Below, in pieces: positions 1 to 8,486 of a stretch of 29,568 nucleotides of DNA. The position numbers were made by a program, and so were the translations under genes. The stretch comes from Cyanobacteria bacterium UBA2566. Its GTDB lineage: Bacteria > Cyanobacteriota > Cyanobacteriia > Cyanobacteriales > Desertifilaceae. A model generated the notes under the pieces. That model did not search any database, was not told where the DNA came from, and was given only the letters and a program-made list of their open reading frames with translations. The stretch is from NCBI GenBank assembly GCA_002340255.1, contig DDLS01000008.1:1-29568 (forward strand). Direction: 5' to 3'. The first letter of the stretch is position 1. Each line of letters opens with the position of its first letter.

Positions 1-87
1 ATTTTGCGATTGCTTCATTCCACTTGCGTGACCTTCGCAATGACTGATCTCAATGATACTGTACTCCGTGACAGCGCAAAGCGCTGT
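1..87 (-). repeat. Interspersed composite repeat, left copy
   Basis: Read on the minus strand, this stretch contains a GTCATTGCGA core followed by an imperfect palindrome ending in GAAGCAATCGCA (positions 5-44). Upstream of it is a hairpin with 7-base arms, ACAGCGC and GCGCTGT, around an AAA loop (71-87). A similar hairpin plus GTCATTGCGA arrangement occurs in the opposite orientation at 29502-29568. GTCATTGCGA-type elements are familiar as small dispersed repeats in cyanobacterial genomes. No gene is seen in positions 1-137. Confidence 0.5.
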
Positions 88-137
88 ATCGTTGTTGTAG
101 ATAAACTGTTGTGTCTCAACCTTAATCGAATTTGATA

Positions 138-668
138 TTACTTTTTCTTCGGTCGAAAGACTTGAATCACGTCCGAATTACACTCTAGATAGGGTGCGCC
201 AATTAAGTCTAAACAGTAGGGAATGGCGGGAAATACAGCATCTAAACATTCGCGAATGGATTTCGGTTTACCGGGAAGATTAACAATTAAAGCACTGCCG
301 CGAATGCCTGCGGTTTGTCGCGATAAGATGGCTGTGGGAACATATTGCAGGGATACGGAACGCATGAGTTCCCCAAAGCCTGGCAGCATTTTGTTACAGA
401 CTTCTTCCGTGGCTTCCGGGGTTACGTCCCTGGGAGCGGGTCCGGTGCCTCCAGTGGTGACAACGAGGGAGCAGTGGCGATCGTCAATGAGGGAAATAAG
501 GGTGGTTTTAATGGTGTCATAGTCGTCTGGGATGACCTCATAGACGGATTCCCAGGGACTGGTGAGATATTCTTCTAGTCGGTCGATAATGGCTTTTCCA
601 GAGAGGTCTTCATAGACTCCTGCGCTGGCTCGGTCTGAGGCGGTTACAATTCCAATACGGGTATTCAT
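138..668 (-). CDS. mog: Molybdopterin adenylyltransferase MogA
   Basis: Cytoplasmic enzyme of molybdenum cofactor synthesis; the MogA family adenylylates molybdopterin before molybdate insertion. The 176-residue protein has the family signature TTGGTGPAPRDVTPEAT at residues 71-87, the N-terminal ISDRAS-like segment (TASDRASAGVYED), MPGFGE-like LPGFGELMR, and LSRQTAGIRG followed by LPGKPKSI. These match E. coli Mog closely along most of its length, and the protein is slightly shorter than the ~195-residue E. coli form. The start is the ATG at 668, without a clear Shine-Dalgarno sequence. It lies 58 bases downstream of sufE on the same strand, so co-transcription is possible; a short 6-bp inverted repeat (686-703) sits in the gap. 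MoaB is a closely related alternative name. Confidence 0.9.
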   Translation of the reverse strand: MNTRIGIVTASDRASAGVYEDLSGKAIIDRLEEYLTSPWESVYEVIPDDYDTIKTTLISLIDDRHCSLVVTTGGTGPAPRDVTPEATEEVCNKMLPGFGELMRSVSLQYVPTAILSRQTAGIRGSALIVNLPGKPKSIRECLDAVFPAIPYCLDLIGAPYLECNSDVIQVFRPKKK

Positions 669-726
669 AGGGAATAGGGAAACGAGGGTAGAGCGTGCTA
701 CCCAAACTAACAGTCTTGTGGAGGGT

Positions 727-1161
727 CTAGTTGTTCATAGAAGCGACGATCGCCTTTTTTTTCATCGTCTCAAAGATATTGTAAAACCCATTAGCCCGAG
801 ACGGCGTTAAGTTTACACATAATCCCGTCTCTTGGATGAAGTCCCCAGAGAGAGTGGCGACTTCTTCAGGGCTTAATCCATCTAATCCTCTGACGAGTAA
901 TGCCACTAAGCCTTTGGTCAACTGGGCATCAGAATCGGCTTGATAGTGTAGTTTCCCGTCTTCTAGGGTCGCCGTGACATAGACTTGGGAGACACAACCC
1001 GGGACTTTATTTTCTTCGACTTTATCTGTGTCTGGAAAGGGAGGTAATTTCTTGGCGTAGTCAATGAGTTGCTCGATGCGACGCTTTGGGTCTTGAGAGC
1101 GTTGGAAGCGTTTGACAATTTTATCTAAGTTAGGGGGTAGGGTTTGAGTTGTTTCGGTCAT
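727..1161 (-). CDS. sufE: Cysteine desulfuration protein SufE
   Basis: SufE accepts persulfide sulfur from the cysteine desulfurase SufS and passes it to the SUF iron-sulfur cluster scaffold in the cytoplasm. The 144-residue protein has the full family layout: an N-terminal helix (LDKIVKRFQ), the segment RRIEQLIDYAKKLP, and the active-site loop VPGCVSQVYV, in which Cys56 is the expected persulfide-carrying residue. The C-terminal half has the GLSPEEV and LTPSRANGF motifs typical of SufE. Length is normal and the ATG start at 1161 is the natural one. It stands upstream of mog on the minus strand. No other suf gene is in the window, which is common in cyanobacteria where sufE lies away from sufBCDS. 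Confidence 0.93.
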   Translation of the reverse strand: MTETTQTLPPNLDKIVKRFQRSQDPKRRIEQLIDYAKKLPPFPDTDKVEENKVPGCVSQVYVTATLEDGKLHYQADSDAQLTKGLVALLVRGLDGLSPEEVATLSGDFIQETGLCVNLTPSRANGFYNIFETMKKKAIVASMNN

Positions 1162-1278
1162 AGTGCGATCGCCACCAATATCATTAATCCATTGTCGTCA
1201 CCCTGGATTTTAATGGATCGATCTGCTTAACCTACCCAGACTTAAGATATTTTTCCTGTTAGTTAAATTCTTCAAGAA

Positions 1279-1334
1279 AAAGGAAAAGCGCCTGGGAGTC
1301 TGGCCGTGTTTCGACCCCAAGCGCGTTTTCCTTT
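1279..1334 (-). terminator. Long hairpin, probable terminator
   Basis: The arms AAAGGAAAAGCGC (1279-1291) and GCGCGTTTTCCTTT (1321-1334) pair over about 13 bp with a single bulged base, and inner bases (CTGGG with CCCCA) extend the stem. On the minus strand the stem runs into a T-rich stretch, fitting an intrinsic terminator of the hypothetical gene that ends at 1391, just upstream of sufE. The element sits in the 229-base gap 1162-1390, where no other feature was seen. Confidence 0.45.
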
Positions 1335-1390
1335 CACTTTACTCCTCACCACCAACCACAGTTTATCACATTTCGATCATCTGTCAAGGG

Positions 1391-1819
1391 TTAAGAAGAT
1401 TTTTCTAATAAATCAGCCCGAACACAGCCCACTTCAAAGGCCGCATACCAGTGGCCGGCGGTTTCATAAAAGTGGCTAATCTCCACACTTTTACCGCTAT
1501 AGGGCAGAACAATCCGATCGCCTGCTTTGCGTCCTCCATATTCGGGTACGGGTTCTGGTTGTTCCATTTTTGGCAATCGGGGAGCATCCTGAACTTTACG
1601 GGGTTTAGGGACTTTAGAGGCTCGTTCGGGTTTCGCCTCGGGTTTCACCTCAGGTGTCGCCTCGGGTTTCGCTGAGGGCGTAGTTTGAGGTCTTCGAGGT
1701 CTTTGAACAATTTCCGGGGGTTTGGGCCGTTGAACTTTAGGGGGAGTTAAGGAGAGTTCTGGCTTGGGTTCCGGTTTAGACTCGGGGGGCTGGCGATCGC
1801 TAGAATTGGATTTTGTCAT
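1391..1819 (-). CDS. Hypothetical proline/lysine/glutamate-rich protein
   Basis: I do not recognise a named family. From the ATG at 1819 the protein has 142 residues. Roughly residues 10-90 are a low-complexity Pro/Glu/Lys stretch with repeated KPE-type units (for example PEATPEVKPEAKPE), probably disordered. The last ~50 residues look folded, with GDRIVLPYSGKSVEI and HWYAAFEVGCVRADLLE suggesting a small beta-rich domain. The reading frame stays open upstream to 1912, but the extra 31 residues are Cys-rich and unlike the rest, so the 1819 start is preferred; no strong ribosome binding site distinguishes them. It stands 101 bases downstream of ychF on the same strand and is followed by a hairpin. 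No signal peptide is seen. Confidence 0.6.
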   Translation of the reverse strand: MTKSNSSDRQPPESKPEPKPELSLTPPKVQRPKPPEIVQRPRRPQTTPSAKPEATPEVKPEAKPERASKVPKPRKVQDAPRLPKMEQPEPVPEYGGRKAGDRIVLPYSGKSVEISHFYETAGHWYAAFEVGCVRADLLEKSS

Positions 1820-1920
1820 CTTTAAAAACAGGGAACATGCAAAACAAGCATACATTCGATCTATCTTAGAAGATTTGTTCAACCCCCCTGAGCCAATTTC
1901 CGCACGCCTCACTCCCCACT

Positions 1921-3012
1921 TTAAACATTAAACCGGAATAACATCACATCTCCTTCTTGCACCACATACTCTTTACCCTCGCTGCGTACCAGCCCTTTTT
2001 CCTTGGCTGCATTCATAGAACCATTACTGACTAAATCCTGGTACGCAATAGTTTCAGCCCGAATAAATCCCCGCTCAAAATCGGAATGAATTACGCCCGC
2101 AGCTTGGGGAGCCGTCATCCCAGCTTGAATGGTCCAAGCGCGGGTTTCCTTGGGCCCAGTGGTCAAGTAGGTACGTAATCCCAACAGGGTATAGGTGGCA
2201 CGAATCAACGATTGTAGACCGCCCTCCTCTACGCCCAAACTGGCCAGAAAATCGTCCCGGTCTTCTGGTGGCAATTCGATTAACTCTGACTCCACCTGGG
2301 CGGAAATGGTCACTACTTGGGCCGTTTCTTGGGCCGCCATTTGTTTGACCACCTCTACCCATTCATTACCTTCGGCTAAATCATCTTCAGATACATTCGC
2401 TGCATAAATAATCGGTTTAGCCGTTAACAGACCCAAACCTTGAATGCTGTCGAGTTCTTCCTCATTCAAAGACGCTAAACGGGCAGATTTTCCTTCATTC
2501 AAGACAGGAAGTAGTTTTTCCAGGGCACTCACTTCGACCAGGCCGTCCTTATTACCTCTGGCTTGCTTACGAGCGCGGTCTAATCGCCGTTCAACTTGAC
2601 TCAAGTCAGCTAGGGCCAACTCTAGATTAATCACCTCAATATCCCGACTCGGATCGACAGAACCGGAAACATGAATGATATCATCATTTTCAAAGCATCG
2701 AACCACATGCACAATGGCATCTACTTCTCGAATATTGGCTAAAAACTGGTTACCCAGGCCTTCACCTTGACTGGCTCCTTGGACTAAACCAGCAATATCA
2801 ACAAATTCAATCCGCGTGGGAACGATTTGTTCCGATTGGGAAATTTTAGCCAATACGGACAGGCGTTCGTCAGGGACGGCAACCACCCCAACATTGGGTT
2901 CAATTGTACAAAATGGAAAATTAGCCGCTTGTGCTTTAGCATTGGCGACTAAGGCGTTAAATAACGTTGATTTGCCCACATTGGGCAGTCCAACAATTCC
3001 AGCTCTGAGCAT
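1921..3012 (-). CDS. ychF: Redox-regulated ATPase YchF (Obg-like)
   Basis: Universal TRAFAC-class P-loop protein that binds the ribosome; the family prefers ATP because its G4 motif is altered. The 363-residue length is typical. Walker A is GLPNVGKST at residues 8-16, and the G3-type segment DIAGLVQGAS is present. The G4 position reads NVSE in place of NKxD, which is the YchF hallmark. The helical coiled-coil insert follows G3 (VERRLDRARKQARG), and the C-terminal TGS domain begins near LLGLRTYLTTGPKE and ends in MLFRFNV. The start is the ATG at 3012. It is divergent from the decarboxylase gene, with about 96 bases between them. Confidence 0.95.
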   Translation of the reverse strand: MLRAGIVGLPNVGKSTLFNALVANAKAQAANFPFCTIEPNVGVVAVPDERLSVLAKISQSEQIVPTRIEFVDIAGLVQGASQGEGLGNQFLANIREVDAIVHVVRCFENDDIIHVSGSVDPSRDIEVINLELALADLSQVERRLDRARKQARGNKDGLVEVSALEKLLPVLNEGKSARLASLNEEELDSIQGLGLLTAKPIIYAANVSEDDLAEGNEWVEVVKQMAAQETAQVVTISAQVESELIELPPEDRDDFLASLGVEEGGLQSLIRATYTLLGLRTYLTTGPKETRAWTIQAGMTAPQAAGVIHSDFERGFIRAETIAYQDLVSNGSMNAAKEKGLVRSEGKEYVVQEGDVMLFRFNV

Positions 3013-3108
3013 TAGTGGAGTTTGTTAATGAAGTTTCAGGTTGTTAAGTTGATTTAAGTGTGTACCGATCGCCAACTGGGTTGATTGAAAGTTATAGGAT
3101 TTACCAAA

Positions 3109-4593
3109 GTGTCTCAAGCCAAAACCCCCATTTTAGATGCGCTTCGCCACTATGTGACCCACCCTCACGCTCCGTTTTATACTCCTGGCCATAAGCGGGG
3201 AGTTGGTATTTCTCGCCCTTTGGCTGATTTATTTGGGAGTTTGGTCTTTCAAGCGGATTTATCGGAATTGCCGGATCTGGATAATTTATATGCTCCAGAT
3301 GGGACAATCCGAGAAGCCCAAGATTTGGCAGCTCAAGCGTTTGGTGCCGATCGAACCTGGTTTTTGGTCAATGGTTCGACAGTCGGTGTAATGGCTGCGA
3401 TTTTGGCAACTTGCACCAGTGGCGAGAAGATCATTTTACCCCGAAATATTCATAGTTCGGCAATTTCTGGATTAATTCTCTCTGGAGCGATGCCGATTTT
3501 TGTTAATCCGGAGTACGATCCGGATTGGGATATGGTCAATAGTGTTACGCCGATGTCGATCCAGAAGGCGTTGACCCAACATCCCGATGCGAAGGCAGTG
3601 ATGATGGTTTATCCAACGTATCAGGGGGTTTGTGGAGATGTGGAGGCGATCGCTCAGTTATGCCATGACTCTCATATTCCCTTGATTGTAGATGAAGCCC
3701 ATGGCCCCCATTTTCACTTCCATCCAGATTTACCTCCTTCGGCCCTATCTTGTGGCGCGGATGTAGCGATTCAATCGAGTCATAAGGTTTTAGGAGCGAT
3801 GACACAAGCCTCAATGCTTCATCTGAAAGGGGCGCGGATTGAGCCGGAAGCCATTCGGCGATCGCTCCAACTGCTCCAATCAACCAGCCCCAGTTATTTA
3901 CTGCTCGCCTCTTTAGATGCTGCTCGTCAGCAAATGGCTCTCCAAGGAGAGAGCTTGATTTCTCAAACCTTACAGTTAGCAGAACGGGCACAACAAAGCC
4001 TAAAAACCATTCCTCAATTAAAAGTTTTAGAGACCAAAATCAGCAAGGGGTTTCTTGCTTTAGATCCCACTCGCTTAAATGTTAAAGTCACCTCTTGCGG
4101 CTTAACCGGCTATCAAGCCGATCGACTGTTACACGATCGCCACGGGGTTATTGCTGAATTACCCTCTGCCCAGTCTTTAACCTTTATTATTAGTCTGGGC
4201 AACACTCAGGCTGATATCGATCAATTAGTCCAAGGATTAGCCCAAATTTGCCCAACCCAAGGGACTCATGAGTGTTCCTCCGATCCCACCGTATTACAAC
4301 GATGGCAAGAAGAATGTTTATTTGTCCATCCATCTTCATTTTTAATTAGTCCTACCCTTTCTCCTCGTCAAGCCTTTTTCTCTCAAACAGAAACCTTACC
4401 TTTAGAACAAACAGATGAGCGTATTTGTGCAGAAATCATTTGTCCCTATCCTCCTGGCATTCCCGCAATCATGCCGGGTGAAATGATTAATATGTCAGCC
4501 TTGGATTATCTACAACAAGTCCTATCCCTAGGAGGGACGATCTCCGGGTGTAGCGATCCCACCCTGAAAACTTTAAAAGTTGTTAGGCAATAG
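3109..4593 (+). CDS. Orn/Lys/Arg decarboxylase family PLP enzyme
   Basis: Fold-type I pyridoxal-phosphate enzyme of the group III basic amino acid decarboxylases, probably acting on arginine, lysine or ornithine in polyamine metabolism; substrate cannot be read from sequence. From the GTG at 3109 it has 494 residues. The N-terminal motif FYTPGHKRG, the DEAHGPHF segment (Asp195 contacts the PLP ring nitrogen in this family) and IQSSHKVLGAMTQ with the Schiff-base Lys226 are all present. The C-terminal part has the conserved CPYPPGIPAIMPGE motif. The frame has no nearby ATG; GTG at 3109 is preferred because AGGA lies about 9 bases upstream, but a TTG at 3085 would add eight residues. The gene is 68 bases upstream of cbiT and may share its transcript. 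Confidence 0.88.
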   Translation: MSQAKTPILDALRHYVTHPHAPFYTPGHKRGVGISRPLADLFGSLVFQADLSELPDLDNLYAPDGTIREAQDLAAQAFGADRTWFLVNGSTVGVMAAILATCTSGEKIILPRNIHSSAISGLILSGAMPIFVNPEYDPDWDMVNSVTPMSIQKALTQHPDAKAVMMVYPTYQGVCGDVEAIAQLCHDSHIPLIVDEAHGPHFHFHPDLPPSALSCGADVAIQSSHKVLGAMTQASMLHLKGARIEPEAIRRSLQLLQSTSPSYLLLASLDAARQQMALQGESLISQTLQLAERAQQSLKTIPQLKVLETKISKGFLALDPTRLNVKVTSCGLTGYQADRLLHDRHGVIAELPSAQSLTFIISLGNTQADIDQLVQGLAQICPTQGTHECSSDPTVLQRWQEECLFVHPSSFLISPTLSPRQAFFSQTETLPLEQTDERICAEIICPYPPGIPAIMPGEMINMSALDYLQQVLSLGGTISGCSDPTLKTLKVVRQ

Positions 4594-4661
4594 TAAAGAG
4601 GGGAGAATCCAGTACGATAAAATTTGCTCTAGCTTTCTCTCTGATGGTAGGATCACCCTTT

Positions 4662-5258
4662 ATGTCCCTTTGGCCCTTTGTTTCTCCTGGTATCCCCGAC
4701 GATCTATTTGAGAGGTTACCTGGTATTCCCTTAAGTAAACGGGAGATCCGATTATTATTGATTTCTGCTCTGCGATTGCGTAAGGATTCAATTTTGTGGG
4801 ACATTGGTGCAGGAACCGGTACAATTCCCGTGGAAACGGGGCTGTTGTGTCCTGAAGGACAGATTTTTGCCGTCGAGCGAGATGACGAGGTAGCCAGATT
4901 AATTCGTCGAAACTGCGATCGCTTTGAAGTTAATAATGTAGAAATTATTGAAGGGAATGCCCCCGAATGTTTAGAAAATATTCCCCTGCGTCCCCATCGA
5001 GTTTGTATGGAAGGCGGACGGTCAGTTAAACAGATTTTAGAAGCCGTCTGGAATTTGTTACTCCCAGAAGGACGGATTGTGGCAACCGCCGGATCGTTAG
5101 AAAGTTTATACGCTTTATCTGAAGGGTTTGCCCAGCTACAAGTGAGACATATAGAAGTAGTTCAATCTGGGGTTAATCGTTTGGAAAAACGAGGCATGTA
5201 TCAAGTTTTTGCCGCCGTCGATCCCGTATTTATTATTAGTGGAGAAAAACTTGGTTAA
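4662..5258 (+). CDS. cbiT: Precorrin-6Y C5,15-methyltransferase, CbiT subunit
   Basis: SAM-dependent methyltransferase of corrin-ring synthesis (cobalamin pathway); CbiT methylates C15 and decarboxylates the acetate side chain, working with CbiE or as part of CobL. The 198-residue protein starts with WPFVSPGIPDDLFE and the GIPLSKREIR segment typical of CbiT, then has the SAM-binding loop DIGAGTGTIPVE at about residues 47-58 and the acidic motif VERDDE. The ATG at 4662 is preferred to the in-frame ATG at 4644 because AGGA stands 9 bases upstream and the protein then begins like known homologs. It is a stand-alone CbiT without a fused CbiE. A hairpin at 5325-5343 follows the gene. Confidence 0.85.
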   Translation: MSLWPFVSPGIPDDLFERLPGIPLSKREIRLLLISALRLRKDSILWDIGAGTGTIPVETGLLCPEGQIFAVERDDEVARLIRRNCDRFEVNNVEIIEGNAPECLENIPLRPHRVCMEGGRSVKQILEAVWNLLLPEGRIVATAGSLESLYALSEGFAQLQVRHIEVVQSGVNRLEKRGMYQVFAAVDPVFIISGEKLG

Positions 5259-5324
5259 TGGATATCAGAAAAATGCCAACCAACAGGATTTCCTGAATTC
5301 ATAAACCTCATTTTATGAGAAGAC

Positions 5325-5343
5325 AAGGGGCTAGGGGCCCCTT
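5325..5343. terminator. GC-rich hairpin between convergent genes
   Basis: AAGGGGC and GCCCCTT form a perfect 7-bp stem around a TAGGG loop. It lies between the ends of cbiT (plus) and the epimerase gene (minus), where a bidirectional terminator would be expected. There is no clear T-run on either side, so it may act only as a 3' stabilising structure. Confidence 0.4.
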
Positions 5344-5350
5344 ACCTCGA

Positions 5351-6301
5351 TCAACTATAAAGTTCCTTCACCCATTCCCACTCCTGAGTTAAGCCTTCTT
5401 CTAAAGACACTTGGGGCTGGTATCCCAGCAATTCCTTGGCTTTGGAAACCTCAGCGCTGGTATGACGAGCATCGCCCATGGCGCGATCGATGTGGTTTCT
5501 ACGGATAGGCTGACCAACAATTTTTTCCATCGTATCGAGCACATCCATCAGTACGACCCGACTCCCTCCACCAATATTAAAAATCTCTCCAACTGCATCA
5601 GGAGCGGTTGCAGCCCCTATATTCGCAGCTACAGCATCTTGAATAAAGGTGAAATCCCTTGTTTGTTGACCATCTCCATAGACATCAATCGCCCGGTCTT
5701 CCAACACTGCTTTGTAAAATTTATGGAACGCCATATCCGGCCGTTGACGGGGACCATATACCGTAAAATACCGTAGAGCCGTAAACGGAACCTGAAAGTT
5801 TTGGTGATATAAGACACATAATCGTTCCGCCGCCAATTTTGTGATCCCATAGGGAGAAACCGGTTGGGGAGGAATGAGTTCTGAAGTCGGAAAGGTTTCC
5901 GCGTTTCCATACACTGATGAGGTCGAAGCATAAACAAACCGCTTCAACGTCGTGGAATTTTTCGCTGCTTCCAGCATAATCTGAGTCGCATTGATATTCC
6001 GTTCCGTATAGGAGCGAAACCCTTGCCCCCAGCTCGCACGCACTCCTGCTTGCGCTGCTTGGTGATAAACTACTTCTACATCAGTGAATAAGGAATTCCA
6101 ATCTAAGGTTTGAATATCTCCTTCTATAAGGGTAAACTGAGGATGATTTTCAAAACGACTAACATTCCGGCGTTTCAGCATTGGGTCATAATAATTGTTA
6201 AATTGATCGACACCAATGACTTCTTGAGCTTGATTGAGTAAGGTTTCAGCTAAGGTAGAACCAATAAAACCGGCTACGCCAGTTACAATTACTTTAGTCA
6301 T
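5351..6301 (-). CDS. NAD-dependent sugar-nucleotide epimerase (UDP-glucuronate 4-epimerase-like)
   Basis: Extended short-chain dehydrogenase that interconverts nucleotide sugars. The 316-residue protein has the NAD-binding motif GVAGFIG at residues 8-14, the STSSVYG active-site segment near 126-132, and the catalytic YxxxK pair Tyr151/Lys155. The segment NYYDPMLKRRN and the LRYFTVYGPRQRPDMAF stretch are characteristic of the UDP-glucuronate 4-epimerase branch, so UDP-galacturonate is a plausible product; related 4-epimerases or dehydratases cannot be excluded. ATG at 6301 is chosen; a TTG at 6307 would add two residues. It lies 49 bases downstream of two glycosyltransferase genes on the same strand and probably belongs to that operon, supplying a donor sugar. 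Confidence 0.88.
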   Translation of the reverse strand: MTKVIVTGVAGFIGSTLAETLLNQAQEVIGVDQFNNYYDPMLKRRNVSRFENHPQFTLIEGDIQTLDWNSLFTDVEVVYHQAAQAGVRASWGQGFRSYTERNINATQIMLEAAKNSTTLKRFVYASTSSVYGNAETFPTSELIPPQPVSPYGITKLAAERLCVLYHQNFQVPFTALRYFTVYGPRQRPDMAFHKFYKAVLEDRAIDVYGDGQQTRDFTFIQDAVAANIGAATAPDAVGEIFNIGGGSRVVLMDVLDTMEKIVGQPIRRNHIDRAMGDARHTSAEVSKAKELLGYQPQVSLEEGLTQEWEWVKELYS

Positions 6302-6350
6302 TACCAAGATAATTTTTTGTTCTTATTCCTGCACAATTATAGGAGATGAA

Positions 6351-7265
6351 CTAACTGAGGATAGTTTTCTTAAGGTTTCTCAGTTTCTGTCTCCATTGCG
6401 GTTCAGCTTTAGGCGCTGGAGGATCAGCCGGAGGATTGGGATCGCCGAGATAACGGTAGTATCTCCATAACTCTCTATAAGGACCACCCTGTCTCATGGG
6501 ACTTCCCGCCCAATGAAGATACATTAATCGCTTCCCTTTATCATATAAAATATGGTCTTTTTCTTCAAAATGTGCCGATCCGGCCCAACTTCCCGGTACT
6601 CCTTCTGGTTGCTTCACTAAGTTTAAACGTTTGGCAATTGATTTGAGAACCAGGTAGTTGAGAATAGGTTGGTCAGTGACTTGGGAGGAAAAATCAAAGT
6701 ATTCTCGATGTTGGCTACAGTCTTTCAGGAGTTTATACATCTGCTCTTGAGAAATAGCGGTTTTTTTAGAGGCCCAAAACCCACTATTGAACACATCCTG
6801 TAGTTCTTCACCGGTAAAGATCTTGTGGTCTTTAATTAAGGGCGAGAAAATATCATTTAATCCTCGACCGGAGTGATGATAATCACAACAAATAAACCCA
6901 TATTCTGATAGGTAAGATAGGATATCAGACATCTTTTCAAAGACAATTATATCAGTATCGATATACAGAAAGTCATCTAGGGGGCCGAACCAGGCGACGA
7001 GCTTTCGCATTTTATTGGGTAATGCCAGAAAATCGCGATCGAATATTTCAGAAATTTTTATTGTAAATTCTTCTACGAGATTTAAATCAGGAAAAATGCG
7101 AACATTATGTTTTTCTGCCAGGATTTGAGCAGTTTCCTGATAATCCTCATTGAAAGGTATCATGTAAATAGTGACACCAGGATCGTACATGCGAATACTG
7201 TTTAAGAGGGCGATCGCATTCTCTTTCACTTTATTATTCGCGACAATATAAATTCCTTGGTTCAT
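6351..7265 (-). CDS. GT-A glycosyltransferase-like protein, Npun_R2821/R2823 family
   Basis: A cyanobacterial family known under the locus names Npun_R2821/Npun_R2823 and predicted to be nucleotide-sugar dependent. The 304-residue protein opens with GIYIVANNKVKENAIALLNS, the family N-terminus, and has the metal-binding DxD motif as DTD at residues 103-105 (FLYIDTDIIVFE). A FNSGFWASKK segment, a DQPILNYL segment and a C-terminal YLHWAG motif resemble GT8-type retaining enzymes. No signal peptide or membrane helix is obvious, so it should act in the cytosol or at the inner face of the membrane. Its ATG at 7265 is two bases after the stop of its paralog, indicating translational coupling. Substrate is unknown. 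Confidence 0.8.
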   Translation of the reverse strand: MNQGIYIVANNKVKENAIALLNSIRMYDPGVTIYMIPFNEDYQETAQILAEKHNVRIFPDLNLVEEFTIKISEIFDRDFLALPNKMRKLVAWFGPLDDFLYIDTDIIVFEKMSDILSYLSEYGFICCDYHHSGRGLNDIFSPLIKDHKIFTGEELQDVFNSGFWASKKTAISQEQMYKLLKDCSQHREYFDFSSQVTDQPILNYLVLKSIAKRLNLVKQPEGVPGSWAGSAHFEEKDHILYDKGKRLMYLHWAGSPMRQGGPYRELWRYYRYLGDPNPPADPPAPKAEPQWRQKLRNLKKTILS

Positions 7266-7267
7266 AA

Positions 7268-8281
7268 TTATTTCCTAGATTTTTTAATTCCTAATTTACG
7301 CAATACTTTCTCCATAAATGTGGGAGGGGGGTTATAGGGTTTAGGTTTACCAACAAACTGTGGTCGATTTTCAGGTTCGTGCAAATAACGATAGTGTAAG
7401 AATAAGTCTCGATAAGGAAAGTCTAAGTTTTCCCCAGCACACAGACGAGTAAATATCTTGGAAGAAAGCCCAATATAGTGGAGGTACGTTAACTGTGTCT
7501 CTTTATCATAGAGCAAATGATCCCGTTCCTTAAAGTGAGGAGAAGTTACGGAACATCCGGTGGTCTGTTCTTGCGGCAGGTGTAGGGAAAAGTTGTAAAT
7601 GTCCAAACCCGATCGCATGGTCATATAATTGAGAACAGATTGATTAGGGGCTGATGGGTATAAAATCTCGGCTTCTCCAGCTTGCAGGTGAGCAACCAGC
7701 TCATTTCTTTGCTCAATCGATAATAATCCTCGTTTAGATCCATAAAATCCAGCACAGAAAATCTCTTGACGAATTCGTTCTTGGGGGAAGATTTGAAATA
7801 GTTTAGAACTCTCTAAATTATAAATATGAGAGGGGTCTTTATACTGGAAATCATAGACAACGAAATCATGATGATTAAGTTCCTCAAAGACGAAATCTAG
7901 GGAGTTGAGAACCAATACATCAGCATCAAAATAGACAAATTTTTCAAACGGACTATTTGGGTCAAACGCACAGTAGCGACGGTTCATTCCGATACGACGC
8001 ACCCCCTGAATGCCCTGGGCTTCCCACTGTTGTAGTACATTAGGATGCGCTTTCCAGACCTCGTAGGAAAATTCTTCCCAAGGAGCAAAGATCTCTGGAT
8101 TGTTGAGTAATTCTACATTTTTTCTTCGACTAATTTCTGCTTTGACGCGATCCAGGCGATCGTCATAAGCAATAACACAGACGGGTGTATCAGCACCAAC
8201 ATTGACTTCTATACTGTTCAGCAGTGCAACCAGTTGATCGTAAACCACATCATTAGCAGATGTATAGATTCCATGAGTCAT
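7268..8281 (-). CDS. GT-A glycosyltransferase-like protein, Npun_R2821/R2823 family (second copy)
   Basis: Paralog of the next gene downstream. From ATG 8281 it has 337 residues and starts with MTHGIYTSAND, aligning with the paralog's MNQGIYIVANN. The metal-binding motif is DAD at residues 119-121 (FVYFDADVLVLNS); CAGFYGSKRG, NQSVLNYM and LTYLHYIG correspond to the paralog's segments. The frame continues upstream to an ATG at 8365 and a TTG at 8383; the extra N-terminus looks unrelated to the family and no Shine-Dalgarno sequence decides, so 8281 is chosen on paralog alignment. It appears to be first in a three-gene operon with its paralog and the epimerase. Confidence 0.78.
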   Translation of the reverse strand: MTHGIYTSANDVVYDQLVALLNSIEVNVGADTPVCVIAYDDRLDRVKAEISRRKNVELLNNPEIFAPWEEFSYEVWKAHPNVLQQWEAQGIQGVRRIGMNRRYCAFDPNSPFEKFVYFDADVLVLNSLDFVFEELNHHDFVVYDFQYKDPSHIYNLESSKLFQIFPQERIRQEIFCAGFYGSKRGLLSIEQRNELVAHLQAGEAEILYPSAPNQSVLNYMTMRSGLDIYNFSLHLPQEQTTGCSVTSPHFKERDHLLYDKETQLTYLHYIGLSSKIFTRLCAGENLDFPYRDLFLHYRYLHEPENRPQFVGKPKPYNPPPTFMEKVLRKLGIKKSRK

Positions 8282-8383
8282 AGGATTGAATACACAAGGA
8301 CATACTAGAGATCGGGCTACCAAAACATTAAGTCTGTCTGGTTTCTTTTGTTTATTGTTACTCATCGAAGATAGTTTTGACAA

Positions 8384-8486
8384 CTATTAACTAGAGTCAT
8401 TTTGAAAGATCTTAATGAGGGGTCACTTCTTGACAATTGTCTAAATTTATGACACCATTTAATATAAGAATGTCGTATACCAATTC
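8384..8486. promoter_or_regulatory. Divergent intergenic region with a palindrome
   Basis: AT-rich gap between the minus-strand glycosyltransferase operon and the plus-strand sulfotransferase pair, so promoters for both are expected here. A perfect 10-base palindrome GACAATTGTC lies at 8432-8441 and could be an operator. TTGACA (8430-8435) and TATAAG (8463-8468) resemble -35 and -10 boxes for the plus direction, but the 27-base spacing is too long for a normal sigma-70 promoter, so no promoter is asserted. Confidence 0.3.

Noticed and set aside
686..703. GGGTAG-CTACCC inverted repeat between sufE and mog
   Set aside because: Only six base pairs and no T-run; not enough to claim a terminator or operator.
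3545..3991. Minus-strand frame of 148 codons within the decarboxylase gene
   Set aside because: It lies entirely antisense to a well-supported PLP enzyme and has no recognisable motif.
8430..8468. TTGACA and TATAAG as a promoter for the sulfotransferase pair
   Set aside because: Spacing of 27 bases is far beyond the normal 16-18 for sigma-70 type promoters.
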